NCBI RefSeq assembly: GCF_001723175.1
Contig: NC_064655.1
Span: 2,480,001-2,544,000, forward strand
From: Penicillium oxalicum
Lineage: Eukaryota; Ascomycota; Eurotiomycetes; Eurotiales; Aspergillaceae
Direction: 5' to 3'
DNA: 64,000 nt
The notes under the pieces were generated by a model that was given only the letters and a program-made list of their open reading frames with translations, had not been told where the DNA came from and ran no database searches. Made by a program: the position numbers and the translations under genes. This document shows positions 61,701 through 64,000 of this stretch, one piece after another (within the stretch, counting starts at the first letter, position 1; each line of letters starts with the position of its first letter).

Positions 61701-62335
61701 CCGCCAGTTTCATCCCACCGACTGACGGAAGCCAGGGCTATCTTGCTACCAAATGGGTATCCGAGCGGCTGCTGGAGGAGGCACATCGCGAGTTCGGTCT
61801 GCCCGTGTACATCCACCGACCCTCCAGCGTGACTGGGAGTAACGCGCCTCCCCTGGATCTGATGGACAATCTCATGACCTACGCACGTCGTCTCAAGGCG
61901 GTACCCATGCCCGAGCGCTCATCCTGGAAAGGGTATTTGGATTTCGTCCCTGTGGAGCAGGTCGTGCGCGACGTCACGGGAGACGTGCTCTCCGCTGCCG
62001 GAACGGTCCCGTCGGCGCGGGCGAGCAAGGTACACTACATCCATCACCTTGGCCGCCAGGTCTCTTTGACCGGATTGCATAGGTATCTCGAACGGGAGAC
62101 CGGGGCCGTGTACCGTGTGTTGAAGATGGGCGAGTGGTTGGAGGAAGCTACACAGGTGGGAATGGATGCGTTGCTACGCACGTATCTGGAGAGTATGGAC
62201 AAGGAGGATGTCAAGGTCGTGTTTCCGCGATTAGTGGCCGGGAAGAGACACGCATCGACGGTGGGTGTGGCGAAGGGAGTGAAGATTGGGGAATCTTGGT
62301 TGGAAAAGGGCAAGACCTTGTTGTTTTCTTGGTGA
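49761..62335 (+). CDS. Hybrid PKS-NRPS megasynthase (KS-AT-DH-MT-ER0-KR-ACP-C-A-T-R)
   Basis: 4,080 aa from seven exons; introns 50722-50773, 53865-53927, 54149-54204, 56450-56501, 57209-57259 and 59189-59246 (GT-AG, all phases agree). Domains: KS (C181, H320, H362); AT (GHSSG, S647); DH (H976, D1152); C-methyltransferase (EIGAGTG, about 1422); degenerate ER (about 1830-2080, no NADPH loop); KR (GLTGSLG at about 2120, Y2263); ACP (GIDSL, S2441); condensation (HHINMDG, 2737-2743); adenylation ([10 protein letters not shown] at about 3210; GYGPTE; GKLDRK); thiolation (GGTSM, S3633); terminal reductase-like domain (GATGFIG at 3742, Y3883, K3887). It would make a methylated reduced polyketide, amidate it to an amino acid and release an aldehyde or, if the last domain is a Dieckmann cyclase, a tetramic acid. 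The inactive ER means an external enoyl reductase may be needed. The start is the first ATG before the KS ([14 protein letters not shown]). Confidence 0.95.
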
Positions 62336-63275
62336 TTTGTTGAGGGGATTACTACCAGTTACTAGAACCGAGATCAGTATGGCTCTACCCAGCTCTCAGG
62401 ACGGCCGCAGGGCCCGAAATTTTAGATGCCCTGTTTCATATGGGCCATACAAAGTAGATTCCCCAGGCAGGAAAGCTCCTGAGATCACTGTACAGTTAAC
62501 TTATCCTGTCATTGTAGATCAACCTCGAGTCAAACCATCTACACAGCGCCGGGTGCATACCTGCCATAATAGGATCCGTAGGCTGTATAAACTATCTAGG
62601 ATGGAATAGTACCCATCCCGCCATCTACAGTCTCTCGAGTCGGTGATCTCGTGTCATGAAGCTGTGCTACCAAATAATTTCTGATTTCCATCGGGGCTTG
62701 AATCCCCAGTAAAGAGTACCTGACTGCCCTCAATTCCTCGCAATGTTCGAAGGGCTCATTGTTACGTGTGTCATGAACCACAGCGATGTGCACTAGGGAA
62801 GAGGAACCCATCAACGGGTCCATCACTTTAGCAACTCCGGTAGACCGGAACAAAAACTCGTAAGAACTGTCAGATCACTTGATCCACTTGAGTATCATGC
62901 ACAAGGCGCGGCTAGATATTTCTCCTTCATCGGTAGGACCGTCAAGGCTGAGGGCCTCCTCCTCCGACCCCGACCCGAAAGGATTCGGTGGACTGTCCGA
63001 AGGAAAATCGGAGAGCACCGGACCCTGCATCGTCAGATATCAAACTCCTCACTGGTTAATTCGTGCATATACTTGGCTCCCATGACAGGGACTGTCCTTT
63101 TAACAGATTCAGCCCGCATAGTGGACTACGAAACAGGAATCATAACTGCTCTTACCTACATCCTTGATACGCAAAGACCACAAGATAAAACGACCTATCC
63201 TCCGCTCTAGCCTAGACCCCAACCCTTCCTCATCTTTCTCACTTACTATCGATTTGACCACAACATCTCTACCTA
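62336..63275. other. Intergenic between PKS-NRPS and second PKS
   Basis: 940 bp between two genes on the same strand. No supported gene; presumably the terminator of the PKS-NRPS and the promoter of the next PKS. Confidence 0.5.
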
Positions 63276-64000
63276 ATGATCGCCCCAGTAAATGCAGGCG
63301 ACACGGACGCCTCTGAGCCTGGCGACCTGGGCGTCATGCCCATCGCCATCATTGGCATGGCCTGTCGATTCCCCGGCGACGCGTCTAACCCGGAAAAGCT
63401 CTGGAACCTCTGCGCCAAGGGAAAGAGCGCCTGGTCGCCGATTCCGGAGAGTCGGTTCCACGCGGAGAGCTGGTATCATCCAGATAAGGGACATCTTGGG
63501 ACAGTATGTTCACAGATTCTGCTCCTGTGGAGGCTTATTGGGGAAAGAATTGTCTGACAAGTATATTCGATAGTCATACGTGAAAGGCGCACATTTCCTC
63601 ACAGAGGATATCTCTCGATTTGATGCCGCGTTCTTCAACTGTACGGCCGAATCGGCTAGCGTAGGTTTTCCAGTTGTCTTCAAATGCCGGTGAAGAAAAA
63701 AAAGGAAGAAGACCGGGACTGATGTTATTCCAGACAATGGACCCCGAAGTGCGCATGCAACTAGAGACCGTCTATGAAGCACTGGAGAGCGCCGGGCTGC
63801 CGCTGGACCAAGTGGCAGGGTCGCGCACGGGGGTATATGCAGGCACCTGCTTCCGAGACAACCACGACAGCCTAATGCGCGACCCAGACACGCTGGCGCG
63901 GTTCTTCCTGACGGGGAACGGGGCGGCGATGATCGCCAATCGGATCTCGCACTTCTTCGATCTGCGCGGCCCCAGTCTGATGGTCGACACGGGGTGTTCG
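63276..64000 (+). CDS. Highly reducing polyketide synthase, 5' end only (cut by window edge)
   Basis: Start of a second type I PKS. The ATG at 63276 gives a 20-residue leader and then [20 protein letters not shown], the N-terminus of a ketosynthase. Introns at 63504-63573 and 63661-63734 (both GT-AG) join [11 protein letters not shown] to [21 protein letters not shown] and then to [21 protein letters not shown]. The frame is open to the edge, which falls at the active site MVDTGCS. DTGCS in place of DTACS is frequent in fungal highly reducing PKSs. Downstream domains, including any enoyl reductase, lie outside the window. It is on the same strand as the PKS-NRPS and 0.94 kb behind it, so the two probably act in one pathway. 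Confidence 0.9.

Overview
The window looks like a subtelomeric or otherwise accessory region of a filamentous ascomycete, probably Eurotiales (Aspergillus/Penicillium type). The evidence is 46-75 bp GT-AG introns, a Zn2Cys6 regulator, a DHA2-type exporter, two P450s, a fungal PKS-NRPS, and transposons bearing repeat-induced point mutation (RIP). The species assignment is inference; nothing in the window fixes it.

Layout. 1-18.4 kb is a nest of LTR retrotransposons in which CpA/TpG is almost absent and TpA is in great excess, with no open frame of 60 codons. Decayed Gypsy polyproteins can still be followed by eye on the minus strand (3.4-9.8 kb and 10.9-12.3 kb) and the plus strand (12.9-18.1 kb). 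From 18.4 to 21.5 kb there are minisatellites and one interrupted gene of unknown function. 21.6-26.8 kb holds an MFS exporter and a Zn2Cys6 regulator. 27-33.2 kb is a second transposon block: a LINE RNase H remnant, a Gypsy element, two small TA-flanked inverted-repeat elements and a fold-back repeat. 33.5-34.6 kb is a bHLH regulator lying between two nearly identical, inverted LTRs. 35.5-42.7 kb carries a broken Copia gag/protease fused to a truncated, decayed Helitron. 43.5-64 kb is the biosynthetic core: two divergent P450s, a 4,080-residue PKS-NRPS and the 5' end of a second highly reducing PKS that runs off the right edge.

How the genes work together (inference). The PKS-NRPS would build a methylated reduced polyketide, join it to an amino acid and release it through its terminal reductase-like domain. 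The second PKS would supply another chain or an unusual building block. The P450s would oxidise the product and the MFS protein would export it. The Zn2Cys6 and bHLH proteins are candidate pathway regulators. Transposon blocks cut the putative cluster into three pieces.

Most notable observations: (1) the 5-bp flanks of the two inverted LTRs around the bHLH gene are exchanged exactly as expected after an LTR-LTR inversion of that gene; (2) a 14-20 bp palindrome centred on CTGCAG recurs seven times in 2.2-9.8 kb, with centres showing successive RIP states; (3) three copies of a small CTCGCGAG-rich inverted-repeat element flanked by TA all sit inside RIP-mutated retrotransposons; (4) a PKS-NRPS lies next to a second HR-PKS.
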